38,597 nucleotides of DNA, taken from the NCBI RefSeq assembly GCF_042434745.1, contig NZ_JBHLSS010000090.1, one strand, 5' to 3'. The stretch comes from Azotobacter paspali. GTDB lineage: Bacteria > Pseudomonadota > Gammaproteobacteria > Pseudomonadales > Pseudomonadaceae. The notes under the pieces are model-generated. The model made no database searches. It was not told where the DNA came from and saw only the letters and a program-made list of their open reading frames with translations. Positions 22,287-30,514 of this stretch are shown in pieces. Every line of letters starts with the position of its first letter. Within the stretch, counting starts at the first letter, position 1. The translations under genes and the position numbers were made by a program.

Positions 22287-23699
22287 ATGAGCGAGCAAAG
22301 CCCCGCCCGAGACGTCACTGCAGAGGACAAAGGCAGCGACAGCGTCGATCTCTATGTCCAACGTGAAAAAATCTATACCCGTGCCTTCACCGGCCTATAC
22401 CGCAACCTGCGACGTACCGGTGGTCTGGCGCTCTTCATTCTTTTTTTCGGGACCGTCTGGCTGAACTGGAACGGTCGCCAAGCCGTCTGGTGGGACCTGC
22501 CGGAACGCAAGTTCTACATCTTCGGCGCCACATTCTGGCCGCAGGACTTCATGCTCCTGTCCTGGCTACTCATCATTTGTGCCTTCGGCCTGTTCTTCGT
22601 CACCGTCTTCGCCGGACGCATCTGGTGTGGTTATACCTGCCCGCAAAGCGTTTTCACCTGGGTCTACATGTGGGCGGAAAAGGTCACCGAAGGGGACCGT
22701 AACCAGCGCATGAAGCTGGACAAGGCCCCACTGAGCGCACAGAAACTTTTGCGCAAAGTGGCCAAGCACGGCATCTGGCTGGGAGTCGCCCTGCTCACCG
22801 CAATCACCTTCGTCGGCTACTTCACCCCCATCCGCCAGTTGCTGCCCGATTTGCTGAGTCTCGATATCGAAGGCTGGGCCCTGTTCTGGATTGCCTTCTT
22901 CACCCTGGCTACTTACGGCAACGCCGGTTTCCTCCGGGAGCAGGTGTGCATCCACATGTGCCCCTATGCCCGTTTCCAGAGCGTGATGTTCGACAAGGAC
23001 ACACTGATCGTCTCTTATGATCCGAACCGTGGCGAGCAGCGCGGCCCGCGCAAGAAAAACATCGACTACAAAGCCAAGGGCCTGGGCGACTGCATCGACT
23101 GCACCATGTGCGTCCAGGTTTGTCCCACTGGAATCGATATCCGTGATGGCCTGCAGTTCGAGTGCATTGGCTGTGCTGCCTGTATCGATGCCTGCGACTC
23201 CATCATGGCAAAGATGAATTATCCGAAAGGCCTGATCGGCTACACGACCGAGCACAGGCTGTCCGGCGACAAGACCCGCCTGCTGCGCCCACGCCTGATC
23301 GGCTATGCCGTCGCGCTGATCGCCATGACAAGCGTGTTCGGATACGCCGTTTCCAATCGCTCGCTGGTCGAACTGGATGTGCTGAAGGATCGGGTGCTCT
23401 ATCGCGAAAACAACGACGGCCGCATCGAGAACGTCTATATCCTGAAAGTGATGAACAAGGCCCAGCGCGACCTCACCTTCTTGATCGACGCCAAGGGCCT
23501 CGACGGTCTCATCTATGAAGGCCTGCGCGAAGTGCGGGCCAGCGCCGGAGAAATTCTGTCGATCCCGGTGGAACTGTCCATCGATCCGGACAAGCTGCCC
23601 TCGAGCACCAACGACGTCGTTTTCCGGATACGGTCCGCCGACGACCCGAGCATTCACCAAGACGCCGACAGTCGCTTCATAGGTCCCAGTGTCCGCTAG
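22287..23699 (+). CDS. ccoG: Cytochrome oxidase accessory protein CcoG (FixG/RdxA)
   Basis: Membrane-bound [4Fe-4S] protein needed for cbb3 biogenesis; in Rhodobacter CcoG reduces Cu(II) for delivery to the oxidase. The 470-residue product has several transmembrane helices, a CGYTCPQSVF segment, and a dicluster ferredoxin domain with CIDCTMCVQVCPTG and CIGCAACIDACD. A C-terminal immunoglobulin-like periplasmic domain follows. I take the ATG at 22287; a TTG three bases earlier is also open. The ribosome binding site is modest (GGTAAG). First gene of the ccoGHIS assembly cluster. Confidence 0.96.
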   Translation: MSEQSPARDVTAEDKGSDSVDLYVQREKIYTRAFTGLYRNLRRTGGLALFILFFGTVWLNWNGRQAVWWDLPERKFYIFGATFWPQDFMLLSWLLIICAFGLFFVTVFAGRIWCGYTCPQSVFTWVYMWAEKVTEGDRNQRMKLDKAPLSAQKLLRKVAKHGIWLGVALLTAITFVGYFTPIRQLLPDLLSLDIEGWALFWIAFFTLATYGNAGFLREQVCIHMCPYARFQSVMFDKDTLIVSYDPNRGEQRGPRKKNIDYKAKGLGDCIDCTMCVQVCPTGIDIRDGLQFECIGCAACIDACDSIMAKMNYPKGLIGYTTEHRLSGDKTRLLRPRLIGYAVALIAMTSVFGYAVSNRSLVELDVLKDRVLYRENNDGRIENVYILKVMNKAQRDLTFLIDAKGLDGLIYEGLREVRASAGEILSIPVELSIDPDKLPSSTNDVVFRIRSADDPSIHQDADSRFIGPSVR

Positions 23700-23711
23700 C
23701 CAGGGTAACGC

Positions 23712-24215
23712 ATGCATCCGACAAACAGTGAAACCAGCCGCTGGTACAAGCAGTTCTGGGCTTGGTTCGTCATCGCTATCCTCCTCTGCTCGGTGGTGCT
23801 GGGCACCAGCCTGCTGGTGATTTCCATCCGCGAGGCGGACAGCTTGGTGGTAGACAACTACTATGATGCCGGCAAGGGAATCAACACCTCGCTGGAGCGA
23901 GAGCACCTCGCTCGTCGCCTGGGCGTGCAGGCCCGGCTCGAACTCCATGAGGAGGATGGTATCGCCGAGATTCGGCTGACCGGCAACAGCCACCCCCAGC
24001 AACTAGTGCTCAACCTGATCTCGCCGACCCAGGAGGAAAAGGACCGCCGTATCGTGCTGCAACCGCAGACCGGTGACCTCTATCGGGGCCAGATGCAGGA
24101 TGCGGTGCAAGGACGCCGCTTCGTCGAGATCCTCGGCCGGGAAGGCGAAAAGGATTGGCGTCTGTTCGAGGAGAAAACCCTCGAAACCGGCGTCGCCCTC
24201 GAACTGGGCGATTGA
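23712..24215 (+). CDS. ccoH: cbb3 oxidase assembly protein CcoH (FixH family)
   Basis: Single-span inner-membrane protein of 167 residues required to assemble or stabilise the cbb3 oxidase. One transmembrane helix lies at about residues 15-38 (FWAWFVIAILLCSVVLG). The family signature VVDNYYDAGKGIN follows, then a soluble beta-rich periplasmic domain. AGGG precedes the ATG at 23712. It lies 12 bases after ccoG and 72 before ccoI, consistent with one operon. Confidence 0.93.
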   Translation: MHPTNSETSRWYKQFWAWFVIAILLCSVVLGTSLLVISIREADSLVVDNYYDAGKGINTSLEREHLARRLGVQARLELHEEDGIAEIRLTGNSHPQQLVLNLISPTQEEKDRRIVLQPQTGDLYRGQMQDAVQGRRFVEILGREGEKDWRLFEEKTLETGVALELGD

Positions 24216-24287
24216 AAGAAGTCAACGGCGGGTCCTGCCGTCGCCCCACCCAGGCGTCAATAATCCATCTCGCATTCGGCACCCTCC

Positions 24288-26690
24288 ATGGCCACTCTCA
24301 CCCCCTGCTACCACTGTGGCCTGCCAGTCCCCGCCGGCAGCCACTTCCAGGCTCGCGTACTGGACGAGTCCCGTGCGATGTGTTGCCCGGGTTGCCAAGC
24401 CGTTGCCGAAACGATCGTCGCCAGCGGCCTGGAGAGCTATTACAAACACCGCAGTGAAAATGCCGCCAACCCCGAGGCGTTACCTCAGGCGCTGGGCGAG
24501 GAGCTGGCACTCTATGATCGCCCCGATGTACAGCAGCCCTTCGTCGGGCACGATGGTGAGCTGAGCACTGCCTGCCTGTTGATCGAAGGCGTCAGTTGCG
24601 CCGCCTGCGGTTGGCTCATCGAGAAACACCTGCGCAGCCTGGACGGCGTGGCCGATGCCAGTCTCAATTTGTCGAACCACCGCCTGCACGTGCAGTGGGA
24701 TGCCTGCCGGCTACCACTGAGTCGCCTGCTCGAAGCGCTGCGCCAGATCGGCTATGCCGCCCACCCTTATCAGCCGGACCGGGCCGCCGAGCAACTGGCC
24801 CGGGAAAATCGTCGCGCCTTGAGGCAGATGGGTGTCGCCGGCCTGCTGTGGTTCCAGGTAATGATGGCCACTATGGCCACCTGGCCGGAATTCAACCTTG
24901 ACCTCTCAATGGGGATGGACAAGATCCTTCGCTGGGTCAGCCTGATCCTCACCACGCCGATCGTCTTCTATAGCAGCAGCGACTTCTTCAGAGGCGCCTG
25001 GCGCGACCTGCGCACGCGCCACCTGACCATGGACGTCTCCGTCACCCTAGCGATCGGCGGCGCCTATGTGGCCGGTATCTGGGCGACCCTGACCGGCCAG
25101 GGAGAACTCTATTTCGACGCAGCCGGCATGTTCGCCCTGTTCCTTCTCGCCGGACGCTTTCTCGAGCGCCGTGCCCGCGAACGTACCGCCGCGGCCACGG
25201 CTCAACTGGTCAACCTGCTACCTCCTTCCTGCCTGCGCCTCGATAACAAAGGACGCAGCGAACGTGTTCTGCTCCGGGAACTCAGGCAGGGCGATCTCGT
25301 GCTGGTACAGCCGGGTAGCCAGCTACCGGCCGACGGCCGTGTCGTCGCAGGGCAATCCAGTATCGACGAATCGCTGCTGACCGGCGAATACCTGCCACAA
25401 CCCCGTGCTCCGGGTGATGCCGTCACCGCGGGAACCCTGAACGTGGAAAGCCCGTTGACCGTCGAAGTCCAAGCCTTGGGCGACGACACTCGTCTCTCTT
25501 CGATCGTGCGCCTGCTCGAACGCGCCCAGGCCGACAAGCCCCGACTCGCCGAACTGGCCGATCGAGTGGCACAGTGGTTTTTGCTCGCCATGCTAGGCCT
25601 AGCCATGGCGGTAGGCCTGATCTGGTGGCAGATCGATCCGGAGCGAGCGTTTTGGGTCGTGCTCGCCCTGCTCGTCGCCACCTGCCCCTGCGCCTTGTCA
25701 CTGGCCACCCCCACAGCTCTCACCGCGGCCACCGGCGCCCTGCACCGGCAAGGCCTGCTACTGACCCGCGGGCATGTGCTGGAAGGTCTGAACGGCATAG
25801 ACACGGTGATCTTCGACAAGACCGGCACCCTCACCGAAGGACGTCTTGCCCTGAGCGCCGTGCATCCTTTGGGCGAACTGGACAGCGATGCTTGCCTGGC
25901 GCTAGCCGCTGCTCTGGAGAGCCGCTCCGAGCATCCGATCGCCCGTGCCTTCGGCCGTGCACCACAGGCTGCCGAGCGGGTCGATGTCATTCCCGGGCAG
26001 GGACTGGAGGGAGTCGTCCAGGGGCGGCTGCTACGCATCGGCCAACCCACCTTCGTCGCCGCGCTCCAGGGCCAAGCGGCTCTGCCGATTCCCGGCGAAC
26101 GGGGCCAATGGCTGCTGCTGGGCGACAGGCAGGGACCACTGGCCTGGCTAGTACTCGACGACCGCCTGCGCGAAGACGCCGCTACTCTGCTCGCAGCCTG
26201 TCGCGCGCGTGGCTGGCGTACCCTGCTGCTCTCCGGCGACAGCTCGCCAATGGTTGCCGAGGTCGCCGGACAACTGGGCATCGAAGATGCCTGCGGCGGC
26301 CTGACCCCGAACGACAAACTCGCCGTGCTCAGGCAATTGCATGCCGAAGGGCATCGCGTCCTGATGCTCGGCGACGGGGTGAACGATGTTCCGGTGCTGG
26401 CTGGCGCGGATATCAGCGTGGCGATGGGCTCGGCCACCGACTTGGCGAAGACCTGCGCCGATGCCGTTCTATTGTCCAACCGGCTGGAGGCTCTGGTACG
26501 GGCCTTCGACCTCGCACACCGGACGCGCCGCATCATCATCGAGAACCTGACTTGGGCCGGCCTGTACAATGGCCTGATTCTACCCTTTGCCGCACTCGGC
26601 TGGATCACCCCGCTCTGGGCCGCGATCGGAATGTCGCTGAGCTCCCTCCTGGTGGTCCTGAACGCCTTGCGGCTGACCCGCGGCTCCTGA
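24288..26690 (+). CDS. ccoI: Copper-translocating P-type ATPase CcoI
   Basis: P1B-type ATPase that exports copper for cbb3 oxidase assembly. The 800-residue product has an N-terminal Cys-rich region (CYHCGLPVP, CCPGCQ), then a heavy-metal-associated domain with GVSCAACGWLIEKHL. Eight transmembrane helices follow. The ion path motif is CPC (Cys466-Pro-Cys468), the phosphorylation motif DKTGTLTEG (Asp510), the nucleotide-domain HP motif SEHPIARAF, and the hinge GDGVNDVPVL. All catalytic residues are present. The start ATG at 24288 has a weak ribosome binding site. Confidence 0.97.
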   Translation: MATLTPCYHCGLPVPAGSHFQARVLDESRAMCCPGCQAVAETIVASGLESYYKHRSENAANPEALPQALGEELALYDRPDVQQPFVGHDGELSTACLLIEGVSCAACGWLIEKHLRSLDGVADASLNLSNHRLHVQWDACRLPLSRLLEALRQIGYAAHPYQPDRAAEQLARENRRALRQMGVAGLLWFQVMMATMATWPEFNLDLSMGMDKILRWVSLILTTPIVFYSSSDFFRGAWRDLRTRHLTMDVSVTLAIGGAYVAGIWATLTGQGELYFDAAGMFALFLLAGRFLERRARERTAAATAQLVNLLPPSCLRLDNKGRSERVLLRELRQGDLVLVQPGSQLPADGRVVAGQSSIDESLLTGEYLPQPRAPGDAVTAGTLNVESPLTVEVQALGDDTRLSSIVRLLERAQADKPRLAELADRVAQWFLLAMLGLAMAVGLIWWQIDPERAFWVVLALLVATCPCALSLATPTALTAATGALHRQGLLLTRGHVLEGLNGIDTVIFDKTGTLTEGRLALSAVHPLGELDSDACLALAAALESRSEHPIARAFGRAPQAAERVDVIPGQGLEGVVQGRLLRIGQPTFVAALQGQAALPIPGERGQWLLLGDRQGPLAWLVLDDRLREDAATLLAACRARGWRTLLLSGDSSPMVAEVAGQLGIEDACGGLTPNDKLAVLRQLHAEGHRVLMLGDGVNDVPVLAGADISVAMGSATDLAKTCADAVLLSNRLEALVRAFDLAHRTRRIIIENLTWAGLYNGLILPFAALGWITPLWAAIGMSLSSLLVVLNALRLTRGS

Positions 26691-26715
26691 GCCGCCAGTA
26701 CAGCGGGAGCACGAC

Positions 26716-26937
26716 ATGGCTGCGCTCTATGTGATGATTCCGGTCGCGGTGATAGTGGTCGCCCTGGCCATCTGGCTGCTTTTCTGGGCCGTCGACAACG
26801 GCCAGTACGACGACCTCGACAGCCCGGCTCATACTATCCTTTTCGACGATGAAGACCCCTCGCACAAGGCCGGTCTGGCCGAGGCGGAGCGTACGGCCAG
26901 GTCCCCTGGACAGGACGAGGACACCCCTCGTGTCTGA
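26716..26937 (+). CDS. ccoS: cbb3 oxidase maturation protein CcoS
   Basis: Small single-span membrane protein of 73 residues needed for cofactor insertion into CcoN. One N-terminal helix (residues 2-26, MIPVAVIVVALAIWLLFWAV) is followed by the family motif NGQYDDLDSPAHTILFDDE and a polar tail. GGGAG precedes the ATG at 26716. It overlaps the next gene by 8 bases, so its expression is probably coupled to that gene. Confidence 0.94.
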   Translation: MAALYVMIPVAVIVVALAIWLLFWAVDNGQYDDLDSPAHTILFDDEDPSHKAGLAEAERTARSPGQDEDTPRV

Positions 26938-27799
26938 GTTGATTCCGTTGCTCTTCTCAGCCACGATCCTGGGCCTGCTCGGTGGAGGGCATTGCCTGGG
27001 CATGTGCGGCGGTCTGATGGGAGCGCTGACGCTGGCGATCCCCCCCGAGCAACGGGGCCGTCGCCTGCGCTTACTGCTCGCCTACAACCTTGGGCGAATC
27101 CTTAGCTATGCCGCTGCCGGCCTGCTGATCGGCCTGGGCGGTTGGGCCTTGGCCAACAGTCCGGCAGCCCTGGCTCTACGCCTAGTTGCGGCCCTGCTGT
27201 TGATCGTCATGGGTTTTTATCTGGCCGGCTGGTGGAGCGGGCTAACCCGTATCGAAGCCCTCGGCCAGCGACTCTGGCGACATCTCCAGCCGGTCGCCTC
27301 CCGCCTGTTGCCGATCGACAGCCTGCCCCGTGCACTGCTGCTCGGCACAGTATGGGGCTGGCTGCCCTGCGGACTGGTTTACAGTACCCTGCTCTGGGCA
27401 GCGAGCCAGGGTAATGCCCTGGATAGCACCCTGCTGATGCTTGCCTTCGGCCTCGGTACTTGGCCGATGCTACTCGCCACCGGATTGGCGACCGAGCGCC
27501 TGACCGCCTGGCTTCGCCAGAAGCATGTACGCATCGCCAGCGGCCTGCTGGTGATCCTGTTCGGTTTCTGGACCCTTCCCGGTCCGCACCAGACATGGCT
27601 AACAGGACATCAGGGACATGCCGCACATCGGACGAGCTCCACGACCAACACGGCCTGTCGGTCCGGTAGCGGTGACCACCAGACCCGGTTGATACAAATC
27701 AAGATGCTTTCCGAGAGCGTTCTTTTAGACTTCCCCCACAGCCTGCCCATACCGGAATCCCCCCTATGCCCGCTCCGATCAAATGGGATACCAACCTGA
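26930..27799 (+). CDS. Sulfite exporter TauE/SafE-like membrane protein with odd C-terminal extension
   Basis: Polytopic membrane protein of the TauE/SafE-like family (pattern GGHCLGMCGGLMGAL near the N-terminus, GTVWGWLPCGLVYS mid-protein) that commonly sits between ccoS and hemN. The paired CxxxC-type and PCG motifs suggest a role in copper or cbb3 biogenesis, as for CcoA/CtpA-like accessory proteins; this is inference. The GTG start at 26930 overlaps ccoS. The recognisable domain ends near residue 225 (FWTLPGPHQTW). The frame then runs on for about 65 low-complexity residues, through the hemN promoter and 34 bases into hemN. The normal stop appears to be missing here. Confidence 0.82.
   Translation: MSELIPLLFSATILGLLGGGHCLGMCGGLMGALTLAIPPEQRGRRLRLLLAYNLGRILSYAAAGLLIGLGGWALANSPAALALRLVAALLLIVMGFYLAGWWSGLTRIEALGQRLWRHLQPVASRLLPIDSLPRALLLGTVWGWLPCGLVYSTLLWAASQGNALDSTLLMLAFGLGTWPMLLATGLATERLTAWLRQKHVRIASGLLVILFGFWTLPGPHQTWLTGHQGHAAHRTSSTTNTACRSGSGDHQTRLIQIKMLSESVLLDFPHSLPIPESPLCPLRSNGIPT
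27689..27702. promoter_or_regulatory. Perfect Anr/Fnr box upstream of hemN
   Basis: TTGATACAAATCAA is an exact match to the Fnr/Anr consensus TTGAT-N4-ATCAA. Its centre is 70 bases before the hemN ATG. An activator site at -41.5 would place transcription start near 27737, with a weak -10-like TTTTAGA at 27723-27729. It lies inside the C-terminal extension of the preceding reading frame. Confidence 0.9.
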
Positions 27800-29142
27800 T
27801 CCGTCGCTACGATCAGGCGGGTCCGCGCTACACCTCATACCCTACGGCAGTGCAGTTCCAGCCTGGCGTGGGCTCCTTCAAGCTGCTCAACGCATTGCGC
27901 GAAAGCCGCCAAGCCAAGCGTCCGCTGTCGATCTACATACACATTCCGTTCTGCGCCCACGTCTGCTACTACTGCGCCTGCAACAAGGTCATCACCAAGG
28001 ATCGCGGCCGTGCCCAGCCTTACCTCGAACGGCTGGAGAAGGAAATCGACATCGTCAGCCGCCACCTTTCGCCGCAACAACAAGTCGAGCAACTGCACCT
28101 GGGCGGCGGCACACCGACCTTCCTCAGCCACGGCGAACTGCAGCGTTTGATGGAATTTCTGCGTCAACGCTTCAGCTTCGCCGAAAAAGTCGACTTCAGC
28201 ATCGAGATCGACCCTCGGGAAGCGGACTGGTCGACCATGGGGCTGCTCCGCGAGTTGGGCTTCAACCGCATCAGCCTCGGCGTGCAGGATCTCGATCCCG
28301 GCGTCCAGCGCGCCGTGAACCGCCTGCAGAGCTTGGAGGAAACCAGCGCCATCATCGAAGCGGCGCGGACCCTGGAGTTCCGCTCGATCAATGTCGATCT
28401 CATCTATGGCCTGCCCAAGCAGACACCAGAAACCTTCACCCGTACCGTCGAAGAAATCATCGCCCTGCAACCCGATCGATTGTCGGTGTTCAACTATGCC
28501 CACCTGCCGGAACGCTTTAAACCACAGCGGCGAATCAGCGCCACCGAACTGCCGGCACCGGCCGATAAACTGACCATGCTGCACAACAGCATCGAACAAC
28601 TCTCGGCTGCCGGCTATCAGTACATCGGCATGGATCATTTCGCCCTGCCGGACGACGAATTGTCCATCGCCCAGGAAGACGGCAAGCTGCAACGCAACTT
28701 CCAGGGCTACACCACACACGGCCATTGCGACCTGATCGGCCTGGGTGTTTCGTCCATCAGCCAGATCGGCGACCTCTATAGCCAGAACGAGAGCGACATC
28801 GACGCCTACCAGAGCCGCCTCGACAACGATCAGTTGCCGACCGCCCGTGGCCTGCAATGCAACACCGACGACCGGATTCGCCGCGCGGCCATCCAGAAAC
28901 TCATATGCGATTTCCAATTGGACTTCGCCAGCCTGGAACAACGGTTCGGTATCGTTTTTTGCGACTACTTCGCCGATATCTGGCCTCAGCTACAGAGCAT
29001 GACCCACGACGGGCTCATCGCCCTATCCCCTCAAGGCATCGAAGTGCTACCGGCTGGACGCCTGCTCGTTCGTTCGATCTGCATGCTTTTCGACTATTAT
29101 CTGGTCGAACACAATCGCCAGCGCTTCTCCCGTATCATCTGA
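27766..29142 (+). CDS. hemN: Oxygen-independent coproporphyrinogen III oxidase
   Basis: Radical SAM enzyme converting coproporphyrinogen III to protoporphyrinogen IX without O2, supplying heme under low oxygen. The 458-residue product carries the radical-SAM cluster motif CAHVCYYC (Cys63, Cys67, Cys70), the SAM-binding GGGTP block, and the HemN signature near the N-terminus, RYDQAGPRYTSYPTA. Length is that of true HemN rather than the shorter HemW. It sits between the cbb3 assembly genes and anr, with a perfect Anr box upstream, so it is probably activated by the neighbouring regulator. Confidence 0.97.
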   Translation: MPAPIKWDTNLIRRYDQAGPRYTSYPTAVQFQPGVGSFKLLNALRESRQAKRPLSIYIHIPFCAHVCYYCACNKVITKDRGRAQPYLERLEKEIDIVSRHLSPQQQVEQLHLGGGTPTFLSHGELQRLMEFLRQRFSFAEKVDFSIEIDPREADWSTMGLLRELGFNRISLGVQDLDPGVQRAVNRLQSLEETSAIIEAARTLEFRSINVDLIYGLPKQTPETFTRTVEEIIALQPDRLSVFNYAHLPERFKPQRRISATELPAPADKLTMLHNSIEQLSAAGYQYIGMDHFALPDDELSIAQEDGKLQRNFQGYTTHGHCDLIGLGVSSISQIGDLYSQNESDIDAYQSRLDNDQLPTARGLQCNTDDRIRRAAIQKLICDFQLDFASLEQRFGIVFCDYFADIWPQLQSMTHDGLIALSPQGIEVLPAGRLLVRSICMLFDYYLVEHNRQRFSRII

Positions 29143-29151
29143 ACCGCAACA

Positions 29152-29180
29152 CACTGGAAAACCATCCGGGTTTTCCGGTG
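29152..29180 (+). terminator. Stem-loop downstream of hemN
   Basis: CACTGGAAAACC (29152-29163) pairs with GGTTTTCCGGTG (29169-29180) over 12 pairs with one T-G and a 5-base loop, starting 9 bases after the hemN stop. No T-tract follows, so termination may be partial. Confidence 0.55.
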
Positions 29181-29221
29181 CATAGCGCCCGAGGACAAGA
29201 GCCTCCCAAGGGTAAGTCTTT

Positions 29222-29251
29222 TTGTCAGTTAACTGAGCCCTGGGGTATTAT
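29222..29251 (+). promoter_or_regulatory. Putative sigma-70 promoter of anr/cydR with palindromic operator
   Basis: TTGTCA (29222-29227), an 18-base spacer and TATTAT (29246-29251). A perfect 12-bp palindrome TCAGTTAACTGA occupies 29225-29236, overlapping the -35 and the start of the spacer. It does not match the Fnr box, so a different regulator or chance is possible. Confidence 0.5.
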
Positions 29252-29290
29252 CCTCCGGTAAAGCGCACCATAAGTCAGAGAAAGTTGCCT

Positions 29291-30025
29291 ATGTCGGATA
29301 AATCCAAGGTACGCCCCGTGCATCATATCCGCTGTCAGGAGTGCAGTCTGGCGGCCTTGTGCCTACCGATTTCACTCAACTTCGAAGATATCGATGCCTT
29401 GAACGAAATCGTCAAGCGCGGCAAGCCGATCAAGAAAGGCGAGTTCCTCTTTCGCCAGGGCGATGCTTTCGGTTCGGTGTTCGCCGTACGTTCGGGTTCT
29501 CTGAAAACCTTCAGCGTCAGCGACAATGGCGAGGAGCAGATCACCGGCTTTCATCTACCCAGCGAACTCGTTGGGCTTTCCGGCATGGACAGCGACAGTT
29601 GTCCGGTTTCCGCACAGGCGCTGGAAACCACCTCGGTCTGTGAGATCCCCTTCGAGCGACTGGACGAGCTTGCCTTGCAATTACCCCAACTGCGGCGCCA
29701 GCTAATGCGGGTGATGAGCCGCGAAATCCGTGACGATCAACAGATGATGCTGCTGCTGTCGAAGAAAACCGCGGACGAACGCATCGCCACCTTCCTGATC
29801 AACTTATCCTCGCGCTTTCGTGCACGCGGCTTCTCCGCCAACCATTTTCGCCTGGCAATGTCGCGCAACGAGATCGGTAACTACTTGGGCTTGGCTGTCG
29901 AGACCGTATCCCGCGTATTCAGCCGCTTCCAGCAGAACGAGCTGATCGCCGCCGAGGGCAAGGAGGTGACCATTCTCAATTCCGTCGAATTATGCTCCCT
30001 GGCGGGCGGCAATATGGAAGCCTGA
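29291..30025 (+). CDS. anr: Fnr-type oxygen-sensing regulator (Anr/CydR)
   Basis: Crp/Fnr-family transcription factor, 244 residues, with the cysteines for an oxygen-labile [4Fe-4S] cluster: Cys15, Cys18, Cys24 (CQECSLAALC) and Cys105 (SDSCPVSAQ). A cyclic-nucleotide-like beta-roll, a dimer helix and a C-terminal helix-turn-helix follow. The recognition helix ETVSR (Glu205, Ser208, Arg209) is the set that reads TTGAT half-sites. A TTG at 29285 is open, but the ATG at 29291 gives the standard start. In Pseudomonas the orthologue is Anr; in A. vinelandii it is CydR, a repressor of cydAB. The adjacent cyd operon favours that role here. Confidence 0.96.
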   Translation: MSDKSKVRPVHHIRCQECSLAALCLPISLNFEDIDALNEIVKRGKPIKKGEFLFRQGDAFGSVFAVRSGSLKTFSVSDNGEEQITGFHLPSELVGLSGMDSDSCPVSAQALETTSVCEIPFERLDELALQLPQLRRQLMRVMSREIRDDQQMMLLLSKKTADERIATFLINLSSRFRARGFSANHFRLAMSRNEIGNYLGLAVETVSRVFSRFQQNELIAAEGKEVTILNSVELCSLAGGNMEA

Positions 30026-30305
30026 CCCCAGCCGGGCGCCATCGAGGACGCCCGCAAATCTCCTCGCGATCCTAGCCAAAAAGGCCTCGGCCTCAAGCAA
30101 AGCTTCCCTCTTCCCACTTGCCAGGGTGTGCGTTCTTGAACTGCAGGTAGGCGAACACCTCCAGGTCCCGTCCTCTTAAGAGGGGGAGTCCGGTTCTGCG
30201 CGTCGCTTTTCATGCACATGCGTACAGGCGAAGATCATTGTTCCGCCTTCATTACATCCCCTACCAAAGGCTTAGGCACGCGCTGGCTTAAAAATTTAAT
30301 ACAAC

Positions 30306-30335
30306 TTATCTTTTTAAATATCATATACTTATAAT
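30306..30335 (+). promoter_or_regulatory. AT-rich promoter candidate with consensus -10
   Basis: TATAAT at 30330-30335 is a perfect -10 preceded by an AT-rich run like an UP element. The -35 at 30306-30311 (TTATCT, 18-base spacer) is poor. If used, transcripts would start near 30342, more than 50 bases before the first Fnr-type box. Confidence 0.4.
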
Positions 30336-30398
30336 GCTTTAGCAGCTTCTTCCCCCTCCGAAAGCCCCCCTCTAGACAGCAAAAACGGGTAGGTTTCA

Positions 30399-30412
30399 TT
30401 GACCTGCGTCAA
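30399..30412. promoter_or_regulatory. CydR/Fnr-type box I upstream of cydPABX
   Basis: TTGACCTGCGTCAA has perfect TTGA-N6-TCAA half-sites, with C and G at the inner positions where the consensus has T and A. It lies 50 bp upstream of the second box and 116 bases before the cydP ATG. Confidence 0.75.
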
Positions 30413-30448
30413 TTGGTCACTACCGATCGACAGTAAATCTTGATTTAT

Positions 30449-30462
30449 TTGACCTGGATCAA
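30449..30462. promoter_or_regulatory. CydR/Fnr-type box II upstream of cydPABX
   Basis: TTGACCTGGATCAA matches the Fnr consensus with one inner change and differs from box I at two positions. It ends 52 bases before the cydP ATG. Work on A. vinelandii shows that CydR represses cydAB; whether these exact boxes are used here is inferred. Confidence 0.78.
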
Positions 30463-30514
30463 CGTGTTGCCTCTCCGTCGACCGTTGGCCATCCAGCCTT
30501 TTGGAGCTGCCCAC

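Larger units (their letters stand above)
30026..30514. other. 489-base regulatory region between anr/cydR and cydP
   Basis: No gene seen. In order: a GGGCG/CGCCC-type stem-loop just after the regulator (CGGGCG 30033-30038, CGCCCG 30049-30054); a perfect palindrome CCTCTTAAGAGG at 30172-30183; a strongly AT-rich block at about 30288-30340 ending in TATAAT; then two Fnr-type boxes. A minus-strand frame through the region overlaps the regulator and looks like a shadow. Confidence 0.6.

Noticed and set aside
29881..30219. 112-codon minus-strand frame overlapping the end of anr/cydR
   Set aside because: It is antisense to the helix-turn-helix region, has no ribosome binding site and no family character; a shadow of the real gene.
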